NCBI RefSeq assembly: GCF_004310665.1
Contig: NZ_SIXF01000027.1
Span: 1-64,000 of the forward strand
Direction: 5' to 3'
Source of the DNA: Pedobacter kyonggii
GTDB taxonomy: Bacteria > Bacteroidota > Bacteroidia > Sphingobacteriales > Sphingobacteriaceae
Length of the DNA stretch: 64,000 bases
Each line of letters starts with the position of its first letter. Within the stretch, counting starts at the first letter, position 1. Under the pieces are notes generated by a model. It was not told the DNA's origin. It was given only the letters and a program-made list of their open reading frames with translations, and did not search any database. Of this stretch, positions 1 to 9,556 are shown piece by piece. A program made the translations under genes and the position numbers.

Positions 1-2
1 TC

Positions 3-113
3 GCCGCCACAGAGAAAAACAGATTTAAGGGAGTAGAAAACATCCTTCCAGGAATACTTGCTTTGGGCAGCAACGCAGGGCAGATGTGCATGGCAAAGTT
101 TATCGATTTCTAA
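3..113 (+). CDS. 3' end of an unidentified gene (partial)
   Basis: An open frame runs from the left edge to a TAA at 111-113 and ends in the residues GSNAGQMCMAKFIDF. It has no start in the window, so it is the C-terminus of a gene lying to the left. A strong intrinsic terminator 115 bp downstream (228-271) fits the end of a transcription unit here. I do not recognise the family from these roughly 36 residues, and a chance open frame cannot be excluded. Confidence 0.45.
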   Translation, partial: AATEKNRFKGVENILPGILALGSNAGQMCMAKFIDF

Positions 114-227
114 TTTGTTTAAGTAGTCAAAAACAAAATTTATGCCTCCGAAAGAGGATATTGGATTTGAATTTATTATTTTCACAGCAGTAATATTGGT
201 CAACACTAATTTAAGTGAATATTACCT

Positions 228-271
228 TGCTGCAAAACATTATTTATCAAGGTTTTGCAGCATTTTTTTTT
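228..271 (+). terminator. Rho-independent terminator
   Basis: A perfect 11-bp stem, TGCTGCAAAAC (228-238) pairing with GTTTTGCAGCA (252-262), encloses a 13-nt loop and is followed at once by nine T residues (263-271). This is a textbook intrinsic terminator for plus-strand transcription, presumably of the partial gene ending at 113. Confidence 0.85.
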
Positions 272-489
272 ATAACATGCGGACATTAGGAGCTATCGGG
301 TCGATTGGGAATCTTAATGCTTTAACCAGATTTGCATGGTGCTTTAAGATTCCCGCCTGCACAGGAGTGACGACCGATTATTTAAAACTGTTAATGGTAG
401 CTTGTCGAAGGGCAATCTTTTTTTGATTTACTTTCAATGTAAGGGTCTTCGACTACGCTCAGACTGACACCATATAAAAACAATACAAT
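272..489. other. Non-coding spacer with repeat fragments
   Basis: No credible gene is seen between the terminator and the GH39 start; the short open frame across 142-426 spans the terminator hairpin and is not credible. The stretch near 400-470 holds sequence such as CTTCGACTACGCTCAGACTGAC, similar in style to the dispersed intergenic repeats elsewhere in the window, placed directly before the damaged GH39 gene. Confidence 0.5.
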
Positions 490-2098
490 ATGAAAACATT
501 AAAAAAAGTTTACCTCCTATTCTTTAGCTTAACCGCTTTTATCCACACGGTTAATGCGCAGTTGGTTTGGTTATGATGAACCGAATTACACCTATATGAA
601 AGATGGCCAGAAGTTATTGACCGAGATTTCTAAATTAAGTCCGGTTCCGGTATATGTACGTGCGCATAATTTGCTAACCTCCGGAGATGGCACCCCTGCG
701 TTAAAATGGGGATCTACCAATGCCTACACCGAAGATGCCAAAGGTAATCCGGTTTATAACTGGAAAATTGTTGATCAGATTTTTGATACTTATGTAAAAA
801 GGGGGATGAAACCTTTAGCCCAAATTGGTTTTATGCCCGAAGCCTTATCAACCAAACCTTTTCCTTACCAACATAAATGGAAACCCGGCGCCAGGTATGA
901 TGAAATTTTAACAGGCTGGGCCTATCCGCCAAAAGATTACAAAAAGTGGGGCAATTTGGTTTACGAATGGGTAAAACATTGTGTAGCACGATATGGCAAG
1001 GCTGAGGTAGAAAGTTGGTACTGGGAAGTGTGGAACGAGCCGGATGGCGCTTATTGGAAAGGTACACAGGCCGAATTCTTTAAACTTTACGATTACGCTG
1101 CCGATGGACTAAAACGTGCCTTACCTACTGCGAAAATTGGTGGTGCCAACGTAACAGGTGGTGGAACGAAGTACCTGGATGCCTTTATCAAACATTGTTT
1201 AAACGACACCAATTATGTAACGGGTAAAATCGGTTCTCCTTTAGATGCTGTTCTTTTTCATGCGAAGGGCTCGCCAAGGGTGGTTAATGGAACCGTAGTG
1301 ATGAATGTAAGGGCTCAGCTCCGCAATATTGATGGCAATTATAAAATCATCAGTAAATACCCTCAACTTAAAAACATACCTGTAATTATCGGCGAATCTG
1401 ATCCCGAAGGTTGTGCCGCTTGTGGCATGAGTACCAATCCTGAAAATGCCTACCGCAACGGCACAATGTATTCGAGCTACACCGCAGCTTCTTTTGCCCG
1501 GCTTTACGAACTTACAGATAAATATAAAATCAACCTGTTAGGTGCCGTTACGTGGTCGTTCGAATTCGAAAACCAGCCCTGGTTTGCAGGCTTTCGCGAT
1601 TTAGCTACCAATGGTGTTGATAAACCTGTTTTAAATGTATTCAGGATGTTTGGCCAGATGAAAGGAAACCGTGTTGAAGCCATAAGTAACCGCATGTACA
1701 ATTTAAATTCTATTTTGGATTCGAGCATCCGAAAACCACAAACAGACATAGGTGTTTTAGCCACTAAAGCCGAGAAAACGGCAGCTGTTATGTTGTGGAA
1801 TTACCACGATGAAGATAAAACGGATTCGAAAGATTTTATTTCCATATTGTTGAATAAATTGCCTGCAAAAATGGTAACTGTTACAGCATATCGCATTGAT
1901 ACCGAAAATAGCAATTCTTATTCGGAATGGAAAAAAATGGGCTCGCCACAAAACCCAGATGCGAAACAGATTGCAGTATTAGAAAAATCAGGCCAGCTTA
2001 AAATGATTGGCAAACCCAGAAAATTTGACACCACAGGTGGTGCTTTTGAAATGGAATTAGCCAGACAAGGAGTAGCTTTGTTGAAGTTGGGTTGGTAG
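490..2098 (+). pseudogene. GH39-family beta-xylosidase-like gene with a disrupted 5' end
   Basis: The 514-residue open frame from 554 has the GH39 signature: WNEPD with the likely acid/base Glu near residue 162, and GESDPEGCAACG with the likely nucleophile Glu near residue 281. GH39 enzymes retain configuration and release xylose or related sugars. A good signal peptide (MKTLKKVYLLFF...TVNAQ) starts at ATG 490 but lies in a different frame and stops at TGA 574-576. The catalytic frame begins almost directly at WFGYDEPNYTYM, where family members as I know them carry further residues between signal peptide and this block. The gene therefore looks damaged by an indel or small deletion near 555-570. 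Translation from 554 would give a protein with no export signal. The rest of the catalytic region has no stop. Confidence 0.7.
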
Positions 2099-2412
2099 GC
2101 ATTTTGCTTTTTTTTTGCCACGGAAACACTGAAAGCAGAAAAATAAAGAAGTATTTTTCTCTTGGTCGGCGGCTCACCGACCAAAACGATTGTTTATAGC
2201 GATATAATCTTAATGCTATTTACGCACTCGTTTGGAAACGAGCGCGAGCAATAAAAGTTGCCATGGTCTGTGTCTCCACAGACCACCTAAATATTATTTT
2301 TTCGTTCTGTGAGGACACAGACCGAGGATAAAGTTTATTCTTTCTACCTCCGAAGTACCTCTTTCATTTGACCTCAAAGCCCAATATCATTAACTTAAGA
2401 ATAAGTGTTGGA
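2099..2412. repeat. Spacer with several palindromes
   Basis: The convergent gap between GH39 and GH28 holds no gene. It contains a perfect 8-bp hairpin TTGGTCGG/CCGACCAA (2162-2169, 2177-2184) and a CTCGTTT/AAACGAG hairpin near 2226. It also has the two-hairpin repeat TGGTCTGTG/CACAGACCA (2264-2285) plus TCTGTG/CACAGA (2306-2321), which recurs at 6867-6947. Confidence 0.7.
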
Positions 2413-3666
2413 TTAAGGTTTAACCACCAATGGTGCTCCATTTACCATTACGTTCTCAATTTTAACATCCTGATACCTGTTTTTCAGAAAAGGTGTTTTT
2501 GTAGTTACTTCCAAATCTTTAAAAAGAAAACCAGATACTTTATCTTCAGGGTTCCCATCCATTTCGCCAAATTTTGTTGCTTCTACTTTAATGTTTGAGA
2601 TCTTGATGTTTCTAATCGTACCAAATGGCCTTGCGGTGCTACCTGCCAAATCGAAAAACTGTTTCCAGGGATTTAGGTCGATAATAGCGCCACATTTTCC
2701 TGTAATGTTTTCTACCGTAATATTTTCGTAAAGCTGAAAAGTATCTCCACGCATTTTCATTTTTAAAATGGGGCAGTTATTCTCCACCTTACAGTTGCGC
2801 ATGGTAATATTGCGTGCATGAATACATTCGCTTCCCATGGTTAAAGTAGCATGCGCTTCGCCAATGGTACAGTTTTCAATTAAAATATCTTCAACAATTC
2901 CATTTTCTGGCAGGTTCTGTGCATCGGGTCCTTTACCGCCTTTAATGCAAATAGCATCGTCATTTACCGAGATATAACAATTCCTGATCGTTACTTTTTT
3001 ACAAAAATCAATGTCTATACCATCAGTGCTTGGTGCTTTTACAGGCCTAAGTGGCGAACGGATATCACAATTCTCAATTAATACATTGTTAGATTGGTAC
3101 AAATGGGTTGTCCAGAATCCAGAATTACGCAATTTTGCCCCCTTAATATTCACATTATTGCATCCCCAGATAAAAAGTAGCCGTGGACGGCTCACTTCAA
3201 GGTTTGTAGATTCCCTTCCTAATTTTTTAAGCGAATCGCGATGTGCCCAAAATGTTTTCCAGAATTTAAGGCCATTTCCATCAATAGTTCCCGGACCTGA
3301 AATACTAAAACCATCTACTTTTGTTGCATTTATTAATGCCGCAAAGTATTTTAGGCTCCTCCCTTCCATCCGCGACGGGATAAAAGGATAATCTTTTATG
3401 TTGTCAGATCCTTTAAGCACAGCACCTTCTTGTAACAACAGCTTCGTTTTAGGCTTAAAAAAAAGCGCTCCACTAAGATAAATACCTTTAGGGATTACAA
3501 TCGTTCCTCCACCTTTTTGATAAGCTTTATCTATTACACTTTGAATGGCTTTGGTATTCAGTTTGGTGCTATCGGTACCTACACCAAATTTGGTGATGAT
3601 ATAGTTTTGAGCCATGGTATTTGAGCCAATAACCAAAAGAAAAGTGAGGATAATGAGTTTTTTCAT
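2413..3666 (-). CDS. GH28 polygalacturonase / rhamnogalacturonan hydrolase
   Basis: A secreted parallel beta-helix pectinase of about 417 residues. The signal peptide MKKLIILTFLLVIGSNTMAQ supports the start at 3666 rather than the ATG four codons earlier at 3678. GH28 hallmarks are visible: STDGIDI near residue 215 and VNDDAICIK about 24 residues later, supplying the catalytic aspartates. Repeated helix-coil rungs (IRNC, IENC, MRNC) follow. The family hydrolyses alpha-1,4-galacturonan or the rhamnogalacturonan backbone by inversion. It is the last gene of the minus-strand pectin array, 44 bp after GH106. The exact substrate (homogalacturonan or RG) cannot be settled from motifs. Confidence 0.92.
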   Translation of the reverse strand: MKKLIILTFLLVIGSNTMAQNYIITKFGVGTDSTKLNTKAIQSVIDKAYQKGGGTIVIPKGIYLSGALFFKPKTKLLLQEGAVLKGSDNIKDYPFIPSRMEGRSLKYFAALINATKVDGFSISGPGTIDGNGLKFWKTFWAHRDSLKKLGRESTNLEVSRPRLLFIWGCNNVNIKGAKLRNSGFWTTHLYQSNNVLIENCDIRSPLRPVKAPSTDGIDIDFCKKVTIRNCYISVNDDAICIKGGKGPDAQNLPENGIVEDILIENCTIGEAHATLTMGSECIHARNITMRNCKVENNCPILKMKMRGDTFQLYENITVENITGKCGAIIDLNPWKQFFDLAGSTARPFGTIRNIKISNIKVEATKFGEMDGNPEDKVSGFLFKDLEVTTKTPFLKNRYQDVKIENVMVNGAPLVVKP

Positions 3667-3722
3667 GATAAAATGCATATTGATTTGTACGAAGCATTAA
3701 GATCCCGTATGCGAGAATATGA

Positions 3723-6494
3723 TTAATTAAAAGCTGTGATGCTTACTGGACCGATTAACCCTGAAGGCATTACCTTCCAGTTTGATGCATCAAAATCCTT
3801 ATAGTTAATATTTACGAAATTGATTTCATGATAATTCCTCCATTGAATTTTCTTGATATCCATATCACGGATGCGGTTCGCCATCAAATTAACCACTTCA
3901 ATTTTTATGGTATTATGGCCTGCTTTTAAATATTTGCCAACACGGGCCTGAAAAGGAATACTCCATAAAATGCCTACTTCCTCACCATTGATCCATACAC
4001 GTGCACTCTCATCTACATGGTTCAGGTTTAAAATATATTCTCTGGCTGTTTTCGAACTCAGATTAAAACTTGAGGTGTAAACACCAGTACCAGAAAAGGC
4101 CAGTAATTTAGGATCGTTTAAAGTAGTCCAGCTTACCAGTTTAGCTAACCTCTGATCTGCAGGAAGCTCTGGCCCACCTTCGGTAAAATGTAAATTCCAC
4201 AGTTGGTTAAGATTGATTGAATGGGCAGCTTTGTTCAAATAAACCCAAGGAGTTTTGGTTGTTGCATTCTGATCTACCTTTAAAAACAAACTCTCTCCCG
4301 ATTTAAGCTGTACACGAACCTTTTTATTGCGTACTGCAGCCAAGCCCACATTCGAACTTTGCGGATCCATAATTAAAACCTGCCCTTCTTCATTTAAGGA
4401 AAGCTCCGTATCGATATCTTTAGCGGTGTGGTTAACCAGATAATAGTATTTTCCAATATTTGTTTTTCTCCTGATAAACTGAAGGCCTGAATCAGTTAAA
4501 GTTTCTCTGTTAATGGCTACCGAACTTAATGCTTTTTGCACATCATCAGCAAGCAAGATTAGCCCTGTCCCTACTTTAAACTGTTTAATACCATCTGCGC
4601 CATCCGTAAAAATCAATTTAGCCAAGGTCGCTTTTAGCTGTGCTCTGCGGGCTTCCAGATTGTTTAAACCTGGAACATCTTTAGGCAATGCCTGAAAAAT
4701 GACTTTTGATCCGTTGCTGGCCAGTTTTATCATCTGATCTAAAGTTTCCGGGCTGATTATTTCACACTGCGGAACAATTAACACCTGATATGGTGCAGCC
4801 GCCACGTTGGTACTAATTAATGCATTGTTAACAGTTGATTGCTTTAATAGCCGATCAGATGCAAAATCAAAAGAATAACCCGATTTGGAAAGCGCTTTGG
4901 ATAATTTATAGAAAGCCGTTGGGTGCAGCCACTCGTCAACATCATGTACTTTTAAGGCCATGTCTAAACCTTTGGCTTTGTTCCATACATCATAAATTGG
5001 CCAATAGATTAAAAGTTCGTTGTCGGGCTTTCCTGATTGAAGAATAGACTGGCAACGGGCTATATAATTGTTCAGCCCTTTTGCCTGCGGCCATAAACTG
5101 TTGTTTGGGTTCATTTCCACCGAGGCATAAAACAACCATCCCGGCCAAGGGGCATTTGTTGGCGAGTTGGTGGTACCATGGTAAAAAATATGGTTTATGC
5201 CTGCCAGAAACAATTGTTCTGCTTCTGGTTTACATTGCGAAAATGAGGTTTTAAAATGTTCGGTTAACCAGGTGAATGTTTCAGAAGATGCCAGTTTTTT
5301 ACCACCTGTATGTGCCGCAGAAGATGCAAACTTGCACATCATAGGGTCTGGGTCTACATTGCGGATATCTCCTGAATCGCGCCTAAGCCCCGGGATAGGA
5401 AAGTAACTTGAGCCGAAGGTTTCCGTTTCGGGAATATCAACTGCTCCATAAAGATCGAGTAGATTGCCTGGCGAACCATGCGATTGGTTTTTGGTCACCG
5501 ATTTAAGCTGATGCGCCCAGTTGGTCCAGTTTTGCGTAAAATTATGGAGCAAAAGTTCATCCATGGTTTCGCGGTAATCAGATTTTAAACGGGCAATATT
5601 TGCATTTGTAGAATCCTTACCAGTTAATTCTTTAATATGAATGGCCAGATCGTAGCCCCTGTTTTTCTTAAATTCCTGAAAGAAAGTTGGCGTCCATGTT
5701 GCGCCATACACTTCATAACTATCGTTAAAAAACGACCGAATACCTTGTGGTTTGTCTCCAAAAGCATCCGAAAATCTTTTCAGGTAAACATCAACTGCAT
5801 TTTTATCGAGGTGATTTAAAGTAAAACCTTCACCGCCAGGTGCTGCACGTTTAACCATTTGCCTGGTTTTACCTGCAAAAGCAGCATAAATATCCCAACT
5901 GCCACTGCTGGGTGACCAATTTAAAGATCCATTAGCTTGAACTTTTGAAAACAGATCGAGTACTTCACCTTTTGCACCATAAGCAGTTAAAGCCTGTAAC
6001 TGCGCGAAATCCTGTTTCGCTTCTTTAACTTTAATGGTTTCGGTTAACTTCTCTCCCGCCTTGAGTTTATATTGTTGGGTAATCAGTTTGGTAGCGGCGT
6101 TTTCGGGCTTAATCTGCGGACCGCCAAATGGCCAACCTGTACCGGTATTCATATCTACCCCTAAGCCTAAAGTATTAGCTTTATTTACCGTATGGTGCAA
6201 TATATTCACCCACTCTGGCGATAAAAACTGAAGATATTGTTTTTCAAAGCCCTTAGCTCCATAAATTGGCGTAATTTCTACTCCACCGAGACCAGCATCA
6301 GCATATTTCTTTAAAACAAGGTTTAAGTTCTGCTCATCTACAGCATTCCCCATCCACCACCAGCGGGTCCAGGGTTTCATCTGCTTTTCGATAACAGGCC
6401 AGCTACCGGTATCTTTTACAGGCTTTTGCGCTTTGGCTAAACTAAAAATTAGCGTACTAAACAGCAGAACAGAACAGAATCGATGTAATTGCAT
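3723..6494 (-). CDS. GH106 alpha-L-rhamnosidase
   Basis: A 923-residue secreted enzyme with signal peptide ending AKAQ. The N-terminal block RWWWMGNAVDEQN, then GGVEITPIYG and GTGWPFGGP, are typical of GH106. This is an inverting alpha-L-rhamnosidase family known from rhamnogalacturonan II degradation in Bacteroides. A C-terminal beta-sandwich with VDESARVWINGEEVG resembles the galactose-binding domain often found at the end of these proteins. It lies 4 bp after the L-rhamnose mutarotase gene, so rhamnose release and anomer conversion are probably co-transcribed. Confidence 0.93.
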   Translation of the reverse strand: MQLHRFCSVLLFSTLIFSLAKAQKPVKDTGSWPVIEKQMKPWTRWWWMGNAVDEQNLNLVLKKYADAGLGGVEITPIYGAKGFEKQYLQFLSPEWVNILHHTVNKANTLGLGVDMNTGTGWPFGGPQIKPENAATKLITQQYKLKAGEKLTETIKVKEAKQDFAQLQALTAYGAKGEVLDLFSKVQANGSLNWSPSSGSWDIYAAFAGKTRQMVKRAAPGGEGFTLNHLDKNAVDVYLKRFSDAFGDKPQGIRSFFNDSYEVYGATWTPTFFQEFKKNRGYDLAIHIKELTGKDSTNANIARLKSDYRETMDELLLHNFTQNWTNWAHQLKSVTKNQSHGSPGNLLDLYGAVDIPETETFGSSYFPIPGLRRDSGDIRNVDPDPMMCKFASSAAHTGGKKLASSETFTWLTEHFKTSFSQCKPEAEQLFLAGINHIFYHGTTNSPTNAPWPGWLFYASVEMNPNNSLWPQAKGLNNYIARCQSILQSGKPDNELLIYWPIYDVWNKAKGLDMALKVHDVDEWLHPTAFYKLSKALSKSGYSFDFASDRLLKQSTVNNALISTNVAAAPYQVLIVPQCEIISPETLDQMIKLASNGSKVIFQALPKDVPGLNNLEARRAQLKATLAKLIFTDGADGIKQFKVGTGLILLADDVQKALSSVAINRETLTDSGLQFIRRKTNIGKYYYLVNHTAKDIDTELSLNEEGQVLIMDPQSSNVGLAAVRNKKVRVQLKSGESLFLKVDQNATTKTPWVYLNKAAHSINLNQLWNLHFTEGGPELPADQRLAKLVSWTTLNDPKLLAFSGTGVYTSSFNLSSKTAREYILNLNHVDESARVWINGEEVGILWSIPFQARVGKYLKAGHNTIKIEVVNLMANRIRDMDIKKIQWRNYHEINFVNINYKDFDASNWKVMPSGLIGPVSITAFN

Positions 6495-6498
6495 ATTT

Positions 6499-6807
6499 TT
6501 AATCTAAATGGAATACCATTTCTAAAGGGAATGTTTTTGGAGAATTATCAGCATTGGTTTCCATAATATCGGCCATATATGCCCACCATTCCTGTACAAT
6601 CTGAGTGCTGCCCAAATCTTGTGAAGAATTTCCATTTTGTTGTTGCACGGCAAAAAGTGTATTGGTTTCTTCATCTAGAAAGATAGAATAATCGCTGATC
6701 CCATTTTCCTTTAACAAAATAGATAACGCTGGCCAGATCTCATCATGGCGCTTTTTGTATTCTGTTCCAAAACCGGGTTTAAGTTTCATCTTAAATGCAA
6801 TTTTCAT
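6499..6807 (-). CDS. rhaM: L-rhamnose mutarotase
   Basis: A 102-residue cytoplasmic protein with the RhaM/YiiL signature: FKMKLKPG near the N-terminus, a YKKRHDEIWP block, and a C-terminal WWAYMADIM motif. The enzyme speeds conversion between alpha and beta anomers of L-rhamnose before isomerisation. It has no signal peptide, in contrast to its secreted neighbours. It sits just before GH106 in transcription order, which supports a rhamnose-releasing role for this unit. Length matches the family (about 104 residues). Confidence 0.95.
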   Translation of the reverse strand: MKIAFKMKLKPGFGTEYKKRHDEIWPALSILLKENGISDYSIFLDEETNTLFAVQQQNGNSSQDLGSTQIVQEWWAYMADIMETNADNSPKTFPLEMVFHLD

Positions 6808-7100
6808 GTTTTCAATTTTATTTTTTTAAGGATTTTGTCATTTTAAAACCCGTTTTATTTCTTCCATGGTTCGTGTCCCCACGGACCACTAGTTATTATT
6901 CTCTGCCAAAAAGAAATCGCTCAGTTTCAGTCTGTGAGGACACAGACCGAGGAACCAGAGATCGTCATTGCTTCAGCCGATTTTTCATCGGCTGAAGCAA
7001 TCTTTTTGTTACTGTAAAGATTGCTTCGTCGTACCTCCTCGCAATGACGCCAGATTTTGATATCTTATCCGCCGTGGTTCGTGTCCCCACGAACCGCCTA
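6808..7100. repeat. Palindrome-rich spacer between GH31 and rhaM
   Basis: There is no gene here. It contains the two-hairpin repeat (TGGTTCGTG...CACGGACCA at 6867-6888; GTCTGTG...CACAGAC at 6930-6947). A perfect 15-bp hairpin occupies 6967-7001 and is followed by CTTTTTG. An imperfect copy of the CGTCATTGCGAGG...GAAGCAATC repeat lies at about 7016-7049. A further GGTTCGTG/CACGAACC hairpin sits at 7076-7095, just outside the GH31 stop codon. Confidence 0.75.
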
Positions 7101-9554
7101 TTAATTCACTACAAAACTTAAATCAGCACTGTTATCTCCAGCTGATTTGATCCAAAGTATTTTATTTTTTACATCATAAAACCAGCCTTCCGTTTTATCC
7201 AATTGATCTGGTGTTTTTAAAACTTTCAATTTAGCACCATTTTCTGAAACAACACTAGGATCTGCCTTTCCTGTCCAATGTATTTTAGCCAGGTATTTAT
7301 GTTTAGTTGGCTTAAAATTACCTGTTGGCTTAGCTACTTTCAACGTTAAATCCGATGCAGTTAATGAAGAAGTAATTTTGGTTAACGCAAAGTTACCTGT
7401 TTTGTATGCAGCGCTTAAATTATCGTCCTCGTACATATCATATTTAGACGTTCCATAAGGGAAAACATCCAGGGTAATCACATCAACTGGTTTTTCACCA
7501 CTATAGGCCATTTCTGGTTGCATCGGAATAATACTTCCCGCCTTCACAAACAAGGGAATGGTATCTAAAGGTGCTACGACATGGTGATAACTTTTGCCTT
7601 CGTATTTTTCATTCGTCCAATAGTTAAACCAGGTACCTTCTGGCAGATAAACCGAGCGGGTAATGGCGCCTTTGGTGGTTACCGGGGCAACCATTAAATT
7701 ATCACCAAACATGTACTGATCGCCTATTTCGTATACATTTTCGTCATCCTGATGGTTGAGTACTAGAGCCCTCATCATGGGTAAACCTTTTTCGTATTGC
7801 TGATGCATACTGGTATATAGATAAGGGAATAAACGGTAACGTAAAAGATCGTATTTTTTGAAATTACGCAAAGCATCTTCACCATATTTCCAGGGTTCTT
7901 TATAACCGGGATGATCCATCCCAAAAACAAGAGCTATCGGGCTGAACATCCCAAACTGCACCCAACGGATATACAGTTCCGGATCGGCCTGATGTTCGAA
8001 ACCGCCCATACAATGTGCCCAGGAACCTACACCCGATAGACCAACATTTAATCCAGCTTTAATTACCGGAGCAAAGTATTGCCATTCGCTAGGCCAATCG
8101 CCTGCAAAAATATAAGGATAACGTTGAATGCCCGAATAACCTTCCCTGGTTTGATTTAATCCCCTAAAACCATTAAACTTTTCGAACTCCAAAAACGGTG
8201 CTTTAGCATAGGCTATAGGAAATAAGTTATGCAAACGTTCTGCATCTTTTCCTGTAGGCCCTACTTTTTCACTCTCATTTGCCAATGATCCAAACGCACT
8301 ACCTTCATCTGTTTTCAGAAATTTAGCGCCTAATTTTGCTACCCGCATTACGCCGTTATCCCACCACCATTGCGTTGCCTTTTCATCAAAAAAGTTTACA
8401 AATTCGCCGGGTTTACCATTTTCGGGATACGTATAACCTTGTGCTCTGGCCTGATCTAACAGGTTTAATTTTTTGGCATTATCAAACCGTGGACGAAGAT
8501 GAAGCCCCACCATTTTATAATTCATGGCATAAATGCTATCGAACATGGATTTTGGGTCTTTAAAGGTTTCTCTCCATTCGAAAGAAGTGGCACCTTTACC
8601 GCCATTTTCGCCAAATAAGCGCCATGTAGAATCCAGCCAAAGCAGATCAACCGGAATACCTAACGACCGGTATTTTTTTGCCAGCTCAACCACATAATGA
8701 TCGGAAGTTTGTGCCTCATGGCCCCATGTACCACCACTATATGTACCTGCATGTAAACCTAAAGCAAACTGCGGTAACATCGGCGATTTGCCTGTAATAC
8801 TGGTATAATAATCTAAAATAGCCGGAAAAGTAGGCCCATAAATGAAATAGTAATCCAATTCTCCATCGGCAGCTTTAAAACTGTACTGATCTTTTTTAGA
8901 AGCGCCCATATCCCATTCAGTAGCAAAAGAATTATGCAGGAAAATGCCATAACCTTTTGTACTCATGAAAAACGGAACCGGACAATAATTGGCTTCCAAT
9001 ATATTGTAAGCACCGATGGCGTGCGGCAAACCTTTACCACGCCCAACATTTAACGTTACTTTTTTAAAGCGGCGATCCATAAAATCCATGCGCTCGCCAA
9101 AACCAAAGAAATGTTCATCGGCCTGCAGTTTTTTGGTTACCCCAACCTGCGTATTTTCTTTATTTATTGATCCATTGACTTCGTTGCTCAGCAATTTACC
9201 TTTGGCGTCAAAAACATCAATCCTGAAAGGGGTTTTGTATAATTTAACCACCAATTTTGAGGTGGCAAGCAAAAAATGATCTTTTTTATCCGAAACCTTA
9301 ACCGCAACATTGGCCCAGTTGTAATTAATCACCATTAGGTTTTCGTTGGCTTCGAATTTACCATTCCAGCTGGTTCTGATCCTAACGATTTCAGGTGTAC
9401 AGAACTCCAATTTCACTTCTCCCCTTGTGGTTAAAAATGAAATGGTATTGCCCGTTTTCTTAAAACCAGATTTATAATTGCCAATGCTTTGTGCCCTGGC
9501 GATGGCAAGCATAAAAATTAAGGATAGGGCAAAAGCTAAAAGTTTCTTCATCAT
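7101..9554 (-). CDS. GH31 alpha-glycosidase
   Basis: An 817-residue secreted enzyme with signal peptide ending AIARAQ. GH31 features are an N-terminal beta-sandwich ending in FGFGERMD, then VDLLWLDSTW, and FLKTDEG with the likely nucleophile Asp. FAGDWPSEW follows, probably with the acid/base Asp. C-terminal beta-domains include a YEDDN block as in DUF5110. GH31 covers alpha-glucosidase, alpha-xylosidase and alpha-galactosidase activities, and the substrate here is not assignable. The usual DIGGF block reads CMGGF, so this is a divergent subgroup. It follows GH115 by 2 bp in the operon. Confidence 0.9.
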   Translation of the reverse strand: MMKKLLAFALSLIFMLAIARAQSIGNYKSGFKKTGNTISFLTTRGEVKLEFCTPEIVRIRTSWNGKFEANENLMVINYNWANVAVKVSDKKDHFLLATSKLVVKLYKTPFRIDVFDAKGKLLSNEVNGSINKENTQVGVTKKLQADEHFFGFGERMDFMDRRFKKVTLNVGRGKGLPHAIGAYNILEANYCPVPFFMSTKGYGIFLHNSFATEWDMGASKKDQYSFKAADGELDYYFIYGPTFPAILDYYTSITGKSPMLPQFALGLHAGTYSGGTWGHEAQTSDHYVVELAKKYRSLGIPVDLLWLDSTWRLFGENGGKGATSFEWRETFKDPKSMFDSIYAMNYKMVGLHLRPRFDNAKKLNLLDQARAQGYTYPENGKPGEFVNFFDEKATQWWWDNGVMRVAKLGAKFLKTDEGSAFGSLANESEKVGPTGKDAERLHNLFPIAYAKAPFLEFEKFNGFRGLNQTREGYSGIQRYPYIFAGDWPSEWQYFAPVIKAGLNVGLSGVGSWAHCMGGFEHQADPELYIRWVQFGMFSPIALVFGMDHPGYKEPWKYGEDALRNFKKYDLLRYRLFPYLYTSMHQQYEKGLPMMRALVLNHQDDENVYEIGDQYMFGDNLMVAPVTTKGAITRSVYLPEGTWFNYWTNEKYEGKSYHHVVAPLDTIPLFVKAGSIIPMQPEMAYSGEKPVDVITLDVFPYGTSKYDMYEDDNLSAAYKTGNFALTKITSSLTASDLTLKVAKPTGNFKPTKHKYLAKIHWTGKADPSVVSENGAKLKVLKTPDQLDKTEGWFYDVKNKILWIKSAGDNSADLSFVVN

Positions 9555-9556
9555 AT

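Noticed and set aside
142-426. 94-residue open frame on the plus strand
   Set aside because: It runs straight through a strong intrinsic terminator hairpin and T-run (228-271) and has no recognisable family features.
6967-7001. Perfect 15-bp hairpin followed by CTTTTTG as a terminator
   Set aside because: The T-run is on the plus strand while both flanking genes are on the minus strand; it fits better as part of the repeat cluster.
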